A stretch of 64,000 nucleotides of DNA from Litorimonas sp963972195 (GCA_963972195.1 CAXATH010000003.1:124001-188000); one strand, 5' to 3'. Counted from the stretch's first letter, positions 9,053 through 17,432 are shown. The notes: a model not told the origin generated them from the sequence alone. Made by a program: numbers and translations.

Positions 9053-9840
9053 AGGACATCCCCTTCAAGAGAGCTCTGCAAGGCATTTACCCTGTCGTCG
9101 ACTGCTTTTAATGTCGGATGGAGCTTATTGGCTTCACGGTAAGCTTCTAAGGCCTCTTCGTTCCGACCAAGCTGTTCAAATACGTTCCCCATTGTCCAGA
9201 GCGCATAGAAATGACGCGGCTCCAGCGTCAGGGCATGCGCGGCTTCGGTCAGAGCTCGGGATAGGTTCTTTTCTTCCAGAGCGAGGCGGGAAGACCTCGC
9301 CCAGCCTTCGGCATAATCCGGCATCAGGTCGAGCGTATGATCATACATGGCGCGGGCCAGTTTCATATCCCCGTTCGTTTGCGCCGCCGCGCCGCGCCGC
9401 AACACGAAATTGACGGAAGGAGAGCCGCTATCGAGCCAGAGCGCCCAAATCTCTTCGGCGATCAACTCTCCTTGGGCTTCATTCGCCGCATTGGCCAACC
9501 GCACAAATAATTTGTCCAGCCGCGCCCGTCGTTCGGCGGCCGACGACATTTTTGAATAATCCGGTTGTTTTAGAATATCTGGCGCGGTGAACTCCGAAAC
9601 TCCATTTTCGTCCGATGGGGCCTCCGGTAGATCTTCAGGGAGGCTGTCAGGGTCAGGCGTCTCGGGGCGTTCCTCGTCCGGTAGGATCGGCTCAGGAGGT
9701 GGAAGCTGCGTACCGTCTTTTGGCGGGGCGACTTGCGCCCAGACAGGAGACACTAAGACAGGCGACACTATGATAGCAGCTGAAATCAGCGCACAAAGCG
9801 CGATAAAGAGACTATGGCGGGAAAATTTCAACACCCACAT
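9049..9840 (-). CDS. Tetratricopeptide repeat protein, exported
   Basis: A 263-residue protein. The start is taken at ATG 9840, preceded by GGGAGG; the longer reading from 9906 puts a Cys/His-rich, implausible N terminus before the hydrophobic segment LFIALCALISAAIIVSPVL. A Pro/Glu-rich linker follows, then about three TPR-like helical pairs in the C-terminal half (ARAMYDHTLDLMPDYAEGWA, ALTLEPRHFYALWTMGNVFE, ALEAYREANKLHPTLKAV). TPR proteins are usually scaffolds; no partner can be named. It lies 78 bases downstream of rpmJ on the same strand. Confidence 0.82.
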   Translation of the reverse strand: MWVLKFSRHSLFIALCALISAAIIVSPVLVSPVWAQVAPPKDGTQLPPPEPILPDEERPETPDPDSLPEDLPEAPSDENGVSEFTAPDILKQPDYSKMSSAAERRARLDKLFVRLANAANEAQGELIAEEIWALWLDSGSPSVNFVLRRGAAAQTNGDMKLARAMYDHTLDLMPDYAEGWARSSRLALEEKNLSRALTEAAHALTLEPRHFYALWTMGNVFEQLGRNEEALEAYREANKLHPTLKAVDDRVNALQSSLEGDVL

Positions 9841-9918
9841 ACACTGACGCCTCCCGCCATGACTGGCAAGAGGCGTTGAACATGTACATGCGCCCGACAG
9901 GCGCATAATAAATGAAGT

Positions 9919-10044
9919 TTAACCTTGGCGCGCTTTGAAACGCGGATTGGTTTTATTAATAACGTAGAGACGGCCTTTGCGACGGACGATTTGGCAGTCG
10001 CGGTGACGGTTTCTCAGGGATTTCAGCGAACTACGGACTTTCAT
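9919..10044 (-). CDS. rpmJ: 50S ribosomal protein L36
   Basis: A 41-residue ribosomal protein. The minus strand reads MKVRSSLKSLRNRHRDC, then QIVRRKGRLYVINKTN and PRFKARQG before TAA. This is the alphaproteobacterial L36, which lacks the full zinc-binding Cys/His set and keeps only the Cys after RHRD. L36 is the smallest large-subunit protein and binds 23S rRNA. The start is the only ATG at this position. It stands apart from the ribosomal operons, as is usual for this form. It may share a transcript with the downstream TPR gene. Confidence 0.95.
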   Translation of the reverse strand: MKVRSSLKSLRNRHRDCQIVRRKGRLYVINKTNPRFKARQG

Positions 10045-10251
10045 CTGTCTGACTTTCCAATAAGTGTGATCAACCGCATAGGCGGCTGGGTTTATCTCGA
10101 ACGGGGCATATAGTCAGGACAGAGGGTCAAGTCAACGCGCAAAACTGTATTATTCACGCCCTTTTGGGCGAAACTAAACGTTAACAACCCTGTGCAGCTT
10201 GTCATGTAAATCCACTAGTCGGACTCATTGGCCTTTGCTACAGCTGTTATC

Positions 10252-11544
10252 ATGATACATCACCGCTACACCCTACTTGTTCTGGCTCTCACCGCGCTTC
10301 AGGGGTGTGCCAATACCCCCACCGCTGAAGCTCAGCTTCGGGGCTCTCAGCCCATAGAAGCCCAGGAAGCTCAGGCCGAAACGATTGACTCAGCCATCTC
10401 GGAAGAAGAAGCCCAACAAAAGCGGTTCGAGGCCTGGAAAACAGATTTTATCAACCGCGCAGCGTCGAAGGGATATGACCGCTCTTTGGTAGAAGGCGCT
10501 CTCCGATCAGCCACGATCAATGAACGCGCGCTGGAGCGTGACAGCGACCAGCCTGAATTTACCAAGCCGGTCTGGTCTTATGTCGATAATGCCGTCTCTG
10601 TTGACCGTCTCAACACCGGCACCGCGAAATTGATAGCGAATGAAACTGTCTTTAACGACGTCGAAGCGCGCTATCACGTTCCCCGTCATATTCTTACCTC
10701 TATATGGGGTCTTGAAACCGCCTATGGCCGGATCATGGGCACACATGACATCATCAGCTCTCTGGCGACTTTTGCCTTTGAGGGCCGCCGCACAGAATTT
10801 GGCGAACAACAACTCTTTGCTGTTCTGGATTTGTTGCAAAAAAATGAGGTGAGAGCCGATCAACTGACAGGATCTTGGGCAGGCGCGATGGGTATGACCC
10901 AATTTATTCCCACGACTTTCCGTGATTACGCCGTCGACTTTAACAGGGATGGGAACAAAAACCTCTGGACCGATCCCTATGACGCTCTTGGCAGTGCCGC
11001 ACATTATCTCAGCCGCCATGGATGGCGCAAAGGCGAGCCGGTCATGACCGAAGTTATAGTGCCGACCGGTTTTGACTATTCTCTCGCAGAAACGTCCACC
11101 AAAACCGTCGACGAATGGGCATCGCTTGGGGTTCGGCCCGTAACAGGTCAAGCCTGGACAGAGGAATTAGGACCCTTGAATGCGGAAATGATTGCTCCGG
11201 CTGGACATAGAGGGCCAATAATCCTGACGTTCAAGAATTTTTATGTCATCAAAAAATATAATAACTCCACGAGCTATGCGATGGGCATCACGGTTCTGGC
11301 CGACGCTCTGCGCGGCGTTCAGACCCTAAAGACGGATTGGCCCCGCGAAGATGAGCCGCTAAGTTTTGATGATAAAAAGGCCATGCAGGTTAAATTGACC
11401 CAGCTCGGTTTCGATACCAAAGGCGTAGATGGTCAGATCGGCCCCAACACCCGTAAAGCAATCCGATCCTGGCAAAAAAATAATGGGCTTCCAGCTGATG
11501 GATATATGGAACAAATCCTCTTCAAAAGACTTATGACATCATAA
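10252..11544 (+). CDS. Lytic murein transglycosylase, MltB type, with peptidoglycan-binding domain
   Basis: A 430-residue lipoprotein. From the ATG at 10252 the signal peptide ends in LQGC. An upstream in-frame TTG (10228) is less likely. The SLT_2/MltB catalytic domain (about residues 60-350) contains SIWGLETAYGRIMG with the catalytic Glu, followed by AGAMGMTQFIPTTF and SAAHYLSRHGW. A C-terminal PG_binding_1 repeat (LTQLGFDTKGVDGQIGPNTR) lies at about 365-425. Such enzymes cleave the MurNAc-GlcNAc bond of peptidoglycan, forming 1,6-anhydro ends. It probably acts from the inner leaflet of the outer membrane. The upstream region 10045-10251 separates it from divergent rpmJ. Confidence 0.92.
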   Translation: MIHHRYTLLVLALTALQGCANTPTAEAQLRGSQPIEAQEAQAETIDSAISEEEAQQKRFEAWKTDFINRAASKGYDRSLVEGALRSATINERALERDSDQPEFTKPVWSYVDNAVSVDRLNTGTAKLIANETVFNDVEARYHVPRHILTSIWGLETAYGRIMGTHDIISSLATFAFEGRRTEFGEQQLFAVLDLLQKNEVRADQLTGSWAGAMGMTQFIPTTFRDYAVDFNRDGNKNLWTDPYDALGSAAHYLSRHGWRKGEPVMTEVIVPTGFDYSLAETSTKTVDEWASLGVRPVTGQAWTEELGPLNAEMIAPAGHRGPIILTFKNFYVIKKYNNSTSYAMGITVLADALRGVQTLKTDWPREDEPLSFDDKKAMQVKLTQLGFDTKGVDGQIGPNTRKAIRSWQKNNGLPADGYMEQILFKRLMTS

Positions 11545-11579
11545 TTTCGCTTAATTATTAAAGAGCTTTAACAAATCTC

Positions 11580-11609
11580 TTGACTTATTGAGCGGTTATG
11601 GCCTGTTAT
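11580..11609 (+). promoter_or_regulatory. Putative sigma-70-type promoter for the coiled-coil lipoprotein
   Basis: TTGACT at 11580-11585 and TGTTAT at 11604-11609 are separated by 18 bases, about 32 bases ahead of the TTG start codon. The -35 box is a strong match and the -10 box a moderate one. This is a prediction from spacing and consensus only. Confidence 0.45.
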
Positions 11610-11640
11610 CGTGACAGGTAACAAGATTTGGAGAGATACC

Positions 11641-12105
11641 TTGAAACACTTTACTTTTAAAACAATTCTGGCCGTCAGCGCTGCCGCCTTAATGGCTGCC
11701 TGCTCCGGTACAGACGCCGAAAACACAGCAGAAGAAATTGAAGCAAATGTAGAATCTGCCGCAACCGAAGTTCAACAAGCCGCTGAAGAAACAGCCAACG
11801 AGCTTGATGAGCAAGGCGAAGCTCTGGTTAATTCCGCTCAAGAACAAGCCGACCGCCTCGAAGGCGCTGGCGAGACTGTTGAGGAAGCCACAGCGCGAAA
11901 TATTGAGCGCCTAAAAGCGGCCGGAGATATCACCGAGGAAGAGGCTGAAGCCATGATGGCCGCAGCCAAAAAAGAAGCAATGGAATTGAAAGAAGCCGGT
12001 AAAACTGCTGTTCAAAATGCTCAAGACAAAGCGAAAGCTATGAAAGAGGCCGGTGCTGAAATGGTAGACGATACGGAAGAGATGGCCGACGATACCAACA
12101 ACTAA
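11641..12105 (+). CDS. Ala/Glu-rich coiled-coil lipoprotein
   Basis: I read a TTG start at 11641 because GGAGAG precedes it by five bases; no ATG fits. The 154-residue product has a signal peptide ending in the lipobox LMAAC. It then continues as one long, Ala/Glu/Lys-rich helical stretch with heptad-like spacing (repeated AEET, EEAEAMMAAAKKEA, KEAGKT units), ending in an acidic tail. This resembles small Lpp-like or apolipophorin-like helical lipoproteins. It could be a structural spacer between outer membrane and cell wall, but no known family is assigned. A strong terminator follows, so it is probably monocistronic and well expressed. Confidence 0.75.
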   Translation: MKHFTFKTILAVSAAALMAACSGTDAENTAEEIEANVESAATEVQQAAEETANELDEQGEALVNSAQEQADRLEGAGETVEEATARNIERLKAAGDITEEEAEAMMAAAKKEAMELKEAGKTAVQNAQDKAKAMKEAGAEMVDDTEEMADDTNN

Positions 12106-12130
12106 AACCGTCAAACTATATGAGTGATAA

Positions 12131-12162
12131 CCCCGTCCTGCCAGATCAGGACGGGGTTTTTT
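12131..12162 (+). terminator. Rho-independent terminator after the lipoprotein gene
   Basis: CCCCGTCCTG (12131-12140) pairs perfectly with CAGGACGGGG (12147-12156) around a six-base loop, followed by six T residues. Confidence 0.93.
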
Positions 12163-12223
12163 ATTGGCTCGTTTAAATATATGGGTCTAATGACATAACC
12201 ACTCCAGAAGGTTATGTGAGTGT

Positions 12224-13918
12224 ATGCCTGCGCCCCGCCCCCTTAGTCTTTGTCCACCTGCCCGTTTGGATTGGAGCCGCCCGGGAACGCCAGCAGCCTC
12301 TGATTTCGGCGATATTTATTTTTCGACAGATGGCGGTCTGGAAGAAACCCACGCCGTATTTTTAGACGGATGCGGCTTGCCAGAAGCCTGGCAAAAGACC
12401 GAACGATTTGTCATCGGCGAATTAGGGTTTGGCTCCGGGCTCAACTTCCTAGCAACGTGGCAAATGTGGGAAGAAAACACACCGCATAACGCTCACCTTC
12501 ATTTTATTTCCGTTGAAAAATTCCCTCTCGACAAATCGCAGCTTGAAATGGCTCTTTCAGCTTGGCCCGAACTGACTGCCAAGGCGAAAACGCTATTAAA
12601 GGTCTGGCCTGACAGGGTTAAAGGCTTTCACCGTTTGCATTTTGGAAATGTGACTCTGACCCTCATCCATGACGACATTGAGCCTGCGTTAAAGAGCGCA
12701 AAATTTCGCGCCAATGCCTGGTTTCTTGACGGCTTTAGCCCTTCGAAAAACCCTGACATGTGGTCCTCTGATGTAATGAAACGGGTTGCAGACCTGTCTG
12801 CGCCGGGAGCTCGTTTAGCAACGTTCACCGTTGCCGGACTTGTGCGCCGCGCGTTAACGGAGGCCGGATTTGACGTTGAACGCAAGGACGGGTTTGGCCG
12901 AAAAAGACATCGATTAGAAGCCCGTTTCGCTGGGACGGAAGGGTATATGAAATATGACATGAAAAACCAGCCGACGATTATTGGCGCCGGGATTGGAGGA
13001 CTTTCTTTGGCCCAGGCCTTCCTCCGACGGGGGATTGTGCCAAAAGTCATTGATGACCCGGATCATATCGCCGCGAGCGGGAATGCAGCTGCCCTCATCA
13101 AACCCCGCTTTGACTTACAGGATCGACCTGAAAGCCGCTTCTTCCTCAGTAGCTATCTATACGCACTTGACTTTTACAAGGACTACAGCCTTTCACATGG
13201 CATTACTCACCTCGCAAAAAATGAATCCGAAATTGAACGGCATAAGAAGTTGCTGTCCCAAAATCCCTTGCCCAAAACCCATATGGAAGCCGCTAAAGAT
13301 CATGCCCTCTTTCTGGGCCGAGCTTTAGCAATTGATCCTTTGGCGCATAGACAATCTGTTCTCGATCAAGTGAATTATGAAACTCAAAAATTAGAAAACC
13401 TAACGAACATCAGTTCTCCTGTCTTTCTTGCGGCTGGATATGGCATTCGGACTTTATTGCCGGATTGGCCGCTTCGGTTTTCACGAGGGCAATTAAGTTG
13501 GGCTGAAGGTGAGACAGCATTCAGCGAAACAGTGAGTTATGGCGGCTACGCTTTACCGGTCAGAGATAGAATTCTGGTTGGCGCAACACATGACCGTTTG
13601 GTAGCTGACGAAGACCCGTTCTCTTTAAAGCCTGAAGATGACAAAAAAAACCTAGATCAATTTGAAACTCATATCGGATTTAAACCCATGCCTTCGGATA
13701 AAATTTCTCGGGCCAGCGTCCGTGTCACGACGCCTGATACTTTACCTGCAATCGGAAAAACCAGCGATAATATTCAGGTTCTAACAGGTTTGGGATCGCG
13801 GGGGTTCGTCTTTGCGCCGCTTCTAGCAGAAGCTATAGTTTCGGCGTATTTCGGAGACCCCTTACCCATAGAGAAAGAAGTCTGGCAGAAATTTTCTGCC
13901 AGTCGTTTATTCTCTTAG
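12224..13918 (+). CDS. mnmC: Bifunctional tRNA mnm5s2U34 biosynthesis protein MnmC
   Basis: A 564-residue fusion enzyme that completes 5-methylaminomethyl-2-thiouridine at the wobble position of several tRNAs. The N-terminal MnmD methyltransferase domain (about 1-240) has the SAM-binding FVIGELGFGSGLNFLATW, and NAWFLDGFSPSKNPDMW typical of this family. The C-terminal MnmC1 oxidoreductase opens with the FAD motif IIGAGIGGLSLAQAF and ends with TGLGSRGFVFAPLLAE. Length and domain order match the usual two-domain protein. It stands alone and overlaps the convergent DUF2807 gene by four bases. Confidence 0.93.
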   Translation: MPAPRPLSLCPPARLDWSRPGTPAASDFGDIYFSTDGGLEETHAVFLDGCGLPEAWQKTERFVIGELGFGSGLNFLATWQMWEENTPHNAHLHFISVEKFPLDKSQLEMALSAWPELTAKAKTLLKVWPDRVKGFHRLHFGNVTLTLIHDDIEPALKSAKFRANAWFLDGFSPSKNPDMWSSDVMKRVADLSAPGARLATFTVAGLVRRALTEAGFDVERKDGFGRKRHRLEARFAGTEGYMKYDMKNQPTIIGAGIGGLSLAQAFLRRGIVPKVIDDPDHIAASGNAAALIKPRFDLQDRPESRFFLSSYLYALDFYKDYSLSHGITHLAKNESEIERHKKLLSQNPLPKTHMEAAKDHALFLGRALAIDPLAHRQSVLDQVNYETQKLENLTNISSPVFLAAGYGIRTLLPDWPLRFSRGQLSWAEGETAFSETVSYGGYALPVRDRILVGATHDRLVADEDPFSLKPEDDKKNLDQFETHIGFKPMPSDKISRASVRVTTPDTLPAIGKTSDNIQVLTGLGSRGFVFAPLLAEAIVSAYFGDPLPIEKEVWQKFSASRLFS

Positions 13919-14979
13919 TTCCGATGGTCAACGTCTATATCAGATGAGCCCGATGTCGTTTTTTCAAGCGACCCTGTTACGGTATCAATTGAGATATCGG
14001 CGGATCCGGACGCCCTAGCCACGACGTCTCGAACGATGGCATTAATTTCCGCGTCGGCGGAGCCAGAAACTTCTATATGAAGATCAGTAATCTCCCCCCG
14101 TCCTATATAAATATCGCCGCTTCCAGCGCTTTTAAGCCCAACGCGGTTTTCTTCTGGGCCGCCAATTTCGCCGAGCTCCAGATCGCCAGATCCGGAGCTG
14201 CGATAATCCAAAGAGCCAGCAACCGAGCCGATTTCATAATCTCCTGACCCAGAGGTTTCAAATATGGCAGAGCCTGAAATAGTTTCTATTTCGACATCGC
14301 CTGAGCCCGAGGTTTGGACATCAGCATTTCCAGTTTTTTCGATTTCAAGATCACCGGACCCGTTGCTTTTTGATTTAAGGTATTCCGCGGATTCTGCTTT
14401 AATGTCGCCTGATCCTGACATCTGGCTATTCAATGTTCGTGCCTCAACAAACCTCAGATCTGTTGCGCCGCGTCCTTCCACGTTTAGCTCTCCGCCGAGG
14501 CGGCCAAGATTAATTGTCCCGCAGTGGATCAGGGACAAATCGGCCGAGTAAATGTCAGGTGTACCTTGGCTGAACACGATGGAATTACGAAGTTTGAGTG
14601 AGGCGTCCACAGGAAGAGATAAAGTCAGCGTGGGGTAATCCTCAAGATCCTCATATCCTCCCAATATTCCCTTTTTCTCTTTATTACCGAAAAAGCTAAA
14701 ATTATACGATCCGCCATATCCTTGGCATTTATCACCGTCGGGGGAACGGACGCCGCCATTAATTATTAGGCCGTTTCCTTCATTTGCAGCATCGACGCTA
14801 GATGCTTTTTTTCGATTTGTTATTTCGGCCTGTTGCCCCCTGTTTGACCAGATAATTGTTCCAACGAAATCCTCTATTAAAACTTCAGGTTTCTCGTCGG
14901 CTCCTGCCAAGCACGGCATGAGGAGCGGTAGCGATAATAGCGTGGATGCGATAAAATTTTTATGGGCGAAAATAGGCAT
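13915..14979 (-). CDS. DUF2807 (Toastrack/GIN domain) secreted protein
   Basis: A 354-residue exported protein with signal peptide MPIFAHKNFIASTLLSLPLLMPC.... The C-terminal two thirds is a beta-helix built of short repeats with Ser-Gly-Ser-(Gly/Ala)-Asp signatures: at least a dozen SGSGD, SGSAD or AGSGD turns spaced about 17-20 residues apart. This is the head-GIN/DUF2807 fold, grouped with DUF4097 as Toastrack in comparative work on phage-shock systems. It lies downstream of pspC and a small secreted protein on the same strand, behind an intrinsic terminator, so it may be made by readthrough or from its own promoter. An envelope-stress role is inferred from location. Confidence 0.85.
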   Translation of the reverse strand: MPIFAHKNFIASTLLSLPLLMPCLAGADEKPEVLIEDFVGTIIWSNRGQQAEITNRKKASSVDAANEGNGLIINGGVRSPDGDKCQGYGGSYNFSFFGNKEKKGILGGYEDLEDYPTLTLSLPVDASLKLRNSIVFSQGTPDIYSADLSLIHCGTINLGRLGGELNVEGRGATDLRFVEARTLNSQMSGSGDIKAESAEYLKSKSNGSGDLEIEKTGNADVQTSGSGDVEIETISGSAIFETSGSGDYEIGSVAGSLDYRSSGSGDLELGEIGGPEENRVGLKSAGSGDIYIGRGEITDLHIEVSGSADAEINAIVRDVVARASGSADISIDTVTGSLEKTTSGSSDIDVDHRN

Positions 14980-14999
14980 GATGTTCTCTTTAACTGGCT

Positions 15000-15030
15000 A
15001 AAAAAAAGCGGGCTATAAAAGCCCGTTTTT
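15000..15030 (-). terminator. Intrinsic terminator inside the psp gene string
   Basis: On the minus strand CGGGCT and AGCCCG form a stem around a five-base loop (15009-15025) followed by eight T residues (15007-15000). The plus strand also ends in T5, so it could work in both directions. It sits between the stop codon of the 72-residue protein and the DUF2807 gene. Confidence 0.8.
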
Positions 15031-15247
15031 AGAATTTAAGTGTGACGGCGTGATCGCCGCGAAGTTTGAGCGTTAGAGCAAAATCAGATGTCTCTACCAA
15101 TGTAGCCTGCAAACCGTCCTTGCCCCAATCCAAGTTAAATTGTGAAACCGAGAGGGTTGCACCTCTGACCGGCTGAATTTCCTGGACCGGCGGTAAGGTC
15201 GTGCCTGTCGCCAAAAGCGCGGTAATTACGAGTGTCGTCTTAATCAT
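15029..15247 (-). CDS. Small exported protein of the psp locus, unknown function
   Basis: A 72-residue protein not recognised from any family. ATG 15247 has GGAGGA eight bases upstream; the ATG two codons earlier is too close to that site. The N terminus is a signal peptide (about MIKTTLVITALLATGTTLPP). The mature part, roughly 50 residues, reads as alternating beta-strand-like segments ending in LKLRGDHAVTLKF. It follows pspC by 33 bases and ends at a terminator, so it looks like the last gene of the main psp transcript. Confidence 0.65.
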   Translation of the reverse strand: MIKTTLVITALLATGTTLPPVQEIQPVRGATLSVSQFNLDWGKDGLQATLVETSDFALTLKLRGDHAVTLKF

Positions 15248-15280
15248 GACCATGTCCTCCTTGGGTCAATCAGTTAGCGT

Positions 15281-15736
15281 CTAGGATTCCAAGTCGCGAA
15301 AGTCGCGGCGCAGTTTCCACTCTTTGGATGTGATGGATTTTTCCAATCCCTGCATCCGTTCCTCAAGAGATCTGAACTTAGATCTCACATCCTTAAATGT
15401 TGTCGTCCGGACCGGTGCAGATGGAGATTCTCGGTATGCACGGCGGGTCTGGCGGTACTCACGCTGATAAGGCGCGCGAACGTCTTTTGGTATAAATATC
15501 CAGAGCAAAATATAGACCAGCAATGGGAGCTGCAGGAATATGACGGAGAGAACAAACAGAACCCGGACAATCGTATGATCTAGTCCGAAATAATCCCCAA
15601 TACCGGAACAGACACCGCCAAAGACACCGTCTATTTTATTCCGGCGAAGCCGCCTGAACGTGTTGGGTCCGTTATTGTTAAATCCGGCTTCGTAATTCTC
15701 CCAACCATTTTTACAATCATGAGACCGCTTAGTCAT
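15281..15736 (-). CDS. pspC: PspC domain protein (phage shock envelope stress)
   Basis: A 151-residue inner-membrane protein. The PspC domain (about residues 25-95) contains NKIDGVFGGVCSGIGDYFGL, then the hydrophobic segment VRVLFVLSVIFLQLPLLVYI followed by LWIFIPKD. The C-terminal 50 residues are charged and coiled-coil-like (KFRSLEERMQGLEKSI), the region that in other bacteria contacts PspA/PspB. ATG 15736 is preceded by GGAGAGAG. The start overlaps pspB by eight bases, indicating coupled translation. Confidence 0.93.
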   Translation of the reverse strand: MTKRSHDCKNGWENYEAGFNNNGPNTFRRLRRNKIDGVFGGVCSGIGDYFGLDHTIVRVLFVLSVIFLQLPLLVYILLWIFIPKDVRAPYQREYRQTRRAYRESPSAPVRTTTFKDVRSKFRSLEERMQGLEKSITSKEWKLRRDFRDLES

Positions 15737-15965
15737 TTTTCTCTCTCCAGTTTGGCACTTCATCATCCAGAATGCGTTCCAAAACGGCGACGCGTTGATC
15801 TAGAATATCTGCGACTTTGGACATTTGCTCTAATTCGGCGATTTCGTCGCCGCTCATATGGTGAAGCTTTTTGTCCTGATGCTTAAAATACATGACAGTC
15901 CAAATTATGAAGACCGGCATGAGGATAGCGATAATTGGAATTAAAAGGGCCAATTCATCCTCCAT
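15729..15965 (-). CDS. pspB: PspB, envelope stress membrane protein
   Basis: A 78-residue protein with one N-terminal membrane helix (ALLIPIIAILMPVFIIWTVMYF), a basic turn (KHQDKK), and a C-terminal coiled coil (ELEQMSKVADILDQRVAVLERILDDE). This is the standard PspB layout. With PspC it senses inner-membrane stress and captures PspA away from the regulator. It lies between pspA and pspC as in enteric bacteria. Confidence 0.93.
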   Translation of the reverse strand: MEDELALLIPIIAILMPVFIIWTVMYFKHQDKKLHHMSGDEIAELEQMSKVADILDQRVAVLERILDDEVPNWREKND

Positions 15966-16070
15966 TGTGTTTCTCTCTCTACTCGTTTGATGTCCGGGCG
16001 GCGCAAAGGCTCACCAGTTCGAAGGGAATGAGCGTATATCCACCGCCCGGACGCTAGGGGCAAGCTAGAC

Positions 16071-16772
16071 TTAGCTAGCCTTTTTGTTTTTCGTCTCTTT
16101 ATTGGCCGCTTTTTTGCCGCCGAGGCGTTCTTTCAAAGCTGAAAGCTCATCTTCAACGGCGTCATTGGCTTCAAGTTCAGCAAACTGGCTTTCCAGAGAC
16201 TGACCGGCGCCAAGATCGTAACTTTCGACCTGAGCTTCTAAATCATCGACTTTGCGTTCCATCCGCTGATAACGGGCGAGCGCGTCTTCGACTTTGGAGT
16301 CTTTCAAGACGGTGCGCATCTTGATTTGGCCGCGGGCTACATTTCCGCGCATTAAGAGCGCTTTATGTTTTGCCTTGGCTTCATCCAGCTTGGTCTGAAG
16401 TTTGGACAGATCGGAGTCTGCCTTGTCCACGGCTTCGTCGAGGATTTTCATCTCTTTCTTGACGACTTCGGCCATGGCTTCGGCTTGCTGTTTGGCACTC
16501 AGCGCTCCTCTAGCCAGGTCTTCGCGGTCTTTAGACAGAGCAAGCTCGGCCTTGGCTTCCCATTCATTGGCGCGAGAGGAATATTCCTCGGCTTTGCGGG
16601 AAAGCTCCTTGCGCTCGGCAATGTTACGGGCGGCGTCTGTACGCACCTCAATTAAAGTGTCTTCCATCTCTTGGATGATTAAGCGCGCGATCTTTTCCGG
16701 ATCTTCTGCTTTGTCGATCATCGCATTCAAGTTTGAATTGATGATGTCACCCATGCGTGAAAAAATTCCCAT
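16071..16772 (-). CDS. pspA: Phage shock protein A
   Basis: A 233-residue protein, almost entirely coiled coil, beginning GIFSRMGDIINSNLNAMIDKAEDPEK and continuing IRLIIQEMEDTLIEVR-type helices, the hallmark of PspA/IM30 (ESCRT-III-like). It binds stressed inner membrane and, in systems studied, also restrains PspF. The C terminus after about residue 205 is a Lys/Ala-rich tail (GGKKAANKETKNKKAS). The gene heads the conserved pspABC order here. Two small ORFs lie upstream of it on the same strand. Confidence 0.95.
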   Translation of the reverse strand: MGIFSRMGDIINSNLNAMIDKAEDPEKIARLIIQEMEDTLIEVRTDAARNIAERKELSRKAEEYSSRANEWEAKAELALSKDREDLARGALSAKQQAEAMAEVVKKEMKILDEAVDKADSDLSKLQTKLDEAKAKHKALLMRGNVARGQIKMRTVLKDSKVEDALARYQRMERKVDDLEAQVESYDLGAGQSLESQFAELEANDAVEDELSALKERLGGKKAANKETKNKKAS

Positions 16773-16841
16773 TTTCGTCTCCTAAAACTAAGTTCTCGGG
16801 CCAGACGGCCCAAATGTGGGGTTGGGGTTAAAGTTAGCGAT

Positions 16842-16991
16842 TTAAGCGAAAACCGCGGCAATGATGAAACCGGCAATAAAGAAATACCATGTTTCGGCTT
16901 TGCGGCTCGTCAGGTAGCGGACGAAGCGGGCGCCTTTACGTTGCCAGCTTTCGCCTTCGTGACGATAATTGTCTGTTCTATAGTCGTTCAT
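16842..16991 (-). CDS. Small single-helix membrane protein upstream of pspA
   Basis: A 49-residue ORF. The minus strand reads MNDYRTDNYRHEGE, then SWQRKGARFVRYLTSRK, then a membrane helix AETWYFFIAGFIIAAVFA ending at the stop. A basic, Arg-rich juxtamembrane segment followed by one C-terminal helix resembles small tail-anchored envelope-stress proteins such as PspD in size and topology, but there is no clear sequence match. It lies 69 bases upstream of pspA on the same strand, probably in the same transcript. Confidence 0.62.
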   Translation of the reverse strand: MNDYRTDNYRHEGESWQRKGARFVRYLTSRKAETWYFFIAGFIIAAVFA

Positions 16992-17045
16992 TGTATATTC
17001 CTTTCGGTTTGCAGTTGCAGATGAGCAGGCTCTTTCAGAGCCGCT

Positions 17046-17204
17046 CTAAAATCCGAAACCGACAACGCGGCTACCGATATTGCGGTGGCTCATAACCGCA
17101 CCGTGACGGCGTGAACGGCTATTACGGGCGGGGGCAGAAGACATCGCCATGGCGGCGTCTGGTGACTCAGAGGCTGTGTCTATGTCTAAAGTACGGAAGG
17201 TCAT
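17046..17204 (-). CDS. Possible small protein, first ORF of the psp operon
   Basis: A 52-residue ORF starting at ATG 17204 behind a purine-rich GAGAGAGAAAG stretch. The product (MTFRTLDIDTASESPDAAMA... ending GSRVVGFGF) is Ser/Ala/Arg-rich and matches no family I know. The reading can be extended upstream to 17279 but that adds a basic, unlikely tail. It lies between the divergent pspF promoter region and the small membrane protein gene. It could equally be an untranslated leader, so the call is tentative. Confidence 0.4.
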   Translation of the reverse strand: MTFRTLDIDTASESPDAAMAMSSAPARNSRSRRHGAVMSHRNIGSRVVGFGF

Positions 17205-17288
17205 CTTTCTCTCTCTTTCAGTTTTGACCTCGGGTTTGAGGTTTTTTCGTTTGCGACGATGAATGCCGCCGACACACACAATATGGAC

Positions 17289-17301
17289 AGTCTGTCAGAC
17301 T
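17289..17301. promoter_or_regulatory. 13-bp palindrome between pspF and the psp operon, candidate operator
   Basis: AGTCTGTCAGACT is a perfect 6+1+6 inverted repeat, in the otherwise AT-rich divergent intergenic region. Its position, 85 bases ahead of the first psp-operon ORF and 131 bases ahead of pspF, suits a binding site for the Fis-type helix-turn-helix of PspF. Confidence 0.45.
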
Positions 17302-17432
17302 TTGTCGAATACTTTTAAGTCATTGAATTAATTGAATATTTTATTTTTCTTGCCTTAGCATAAGATAATTTCTAGTTTTATTTACCAATTTTTGGCCTAT
17401 TGATTTAGTTATTTTTACTATTATAAGGGCAT

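Noticed and set aside
17251..17270. Sigma-54 -24/-12 promoter for the psp operon
   Set aside because: The GC and CC pairs are 11 bases apart instead of 10, and the regulator lacks GAFTGA.
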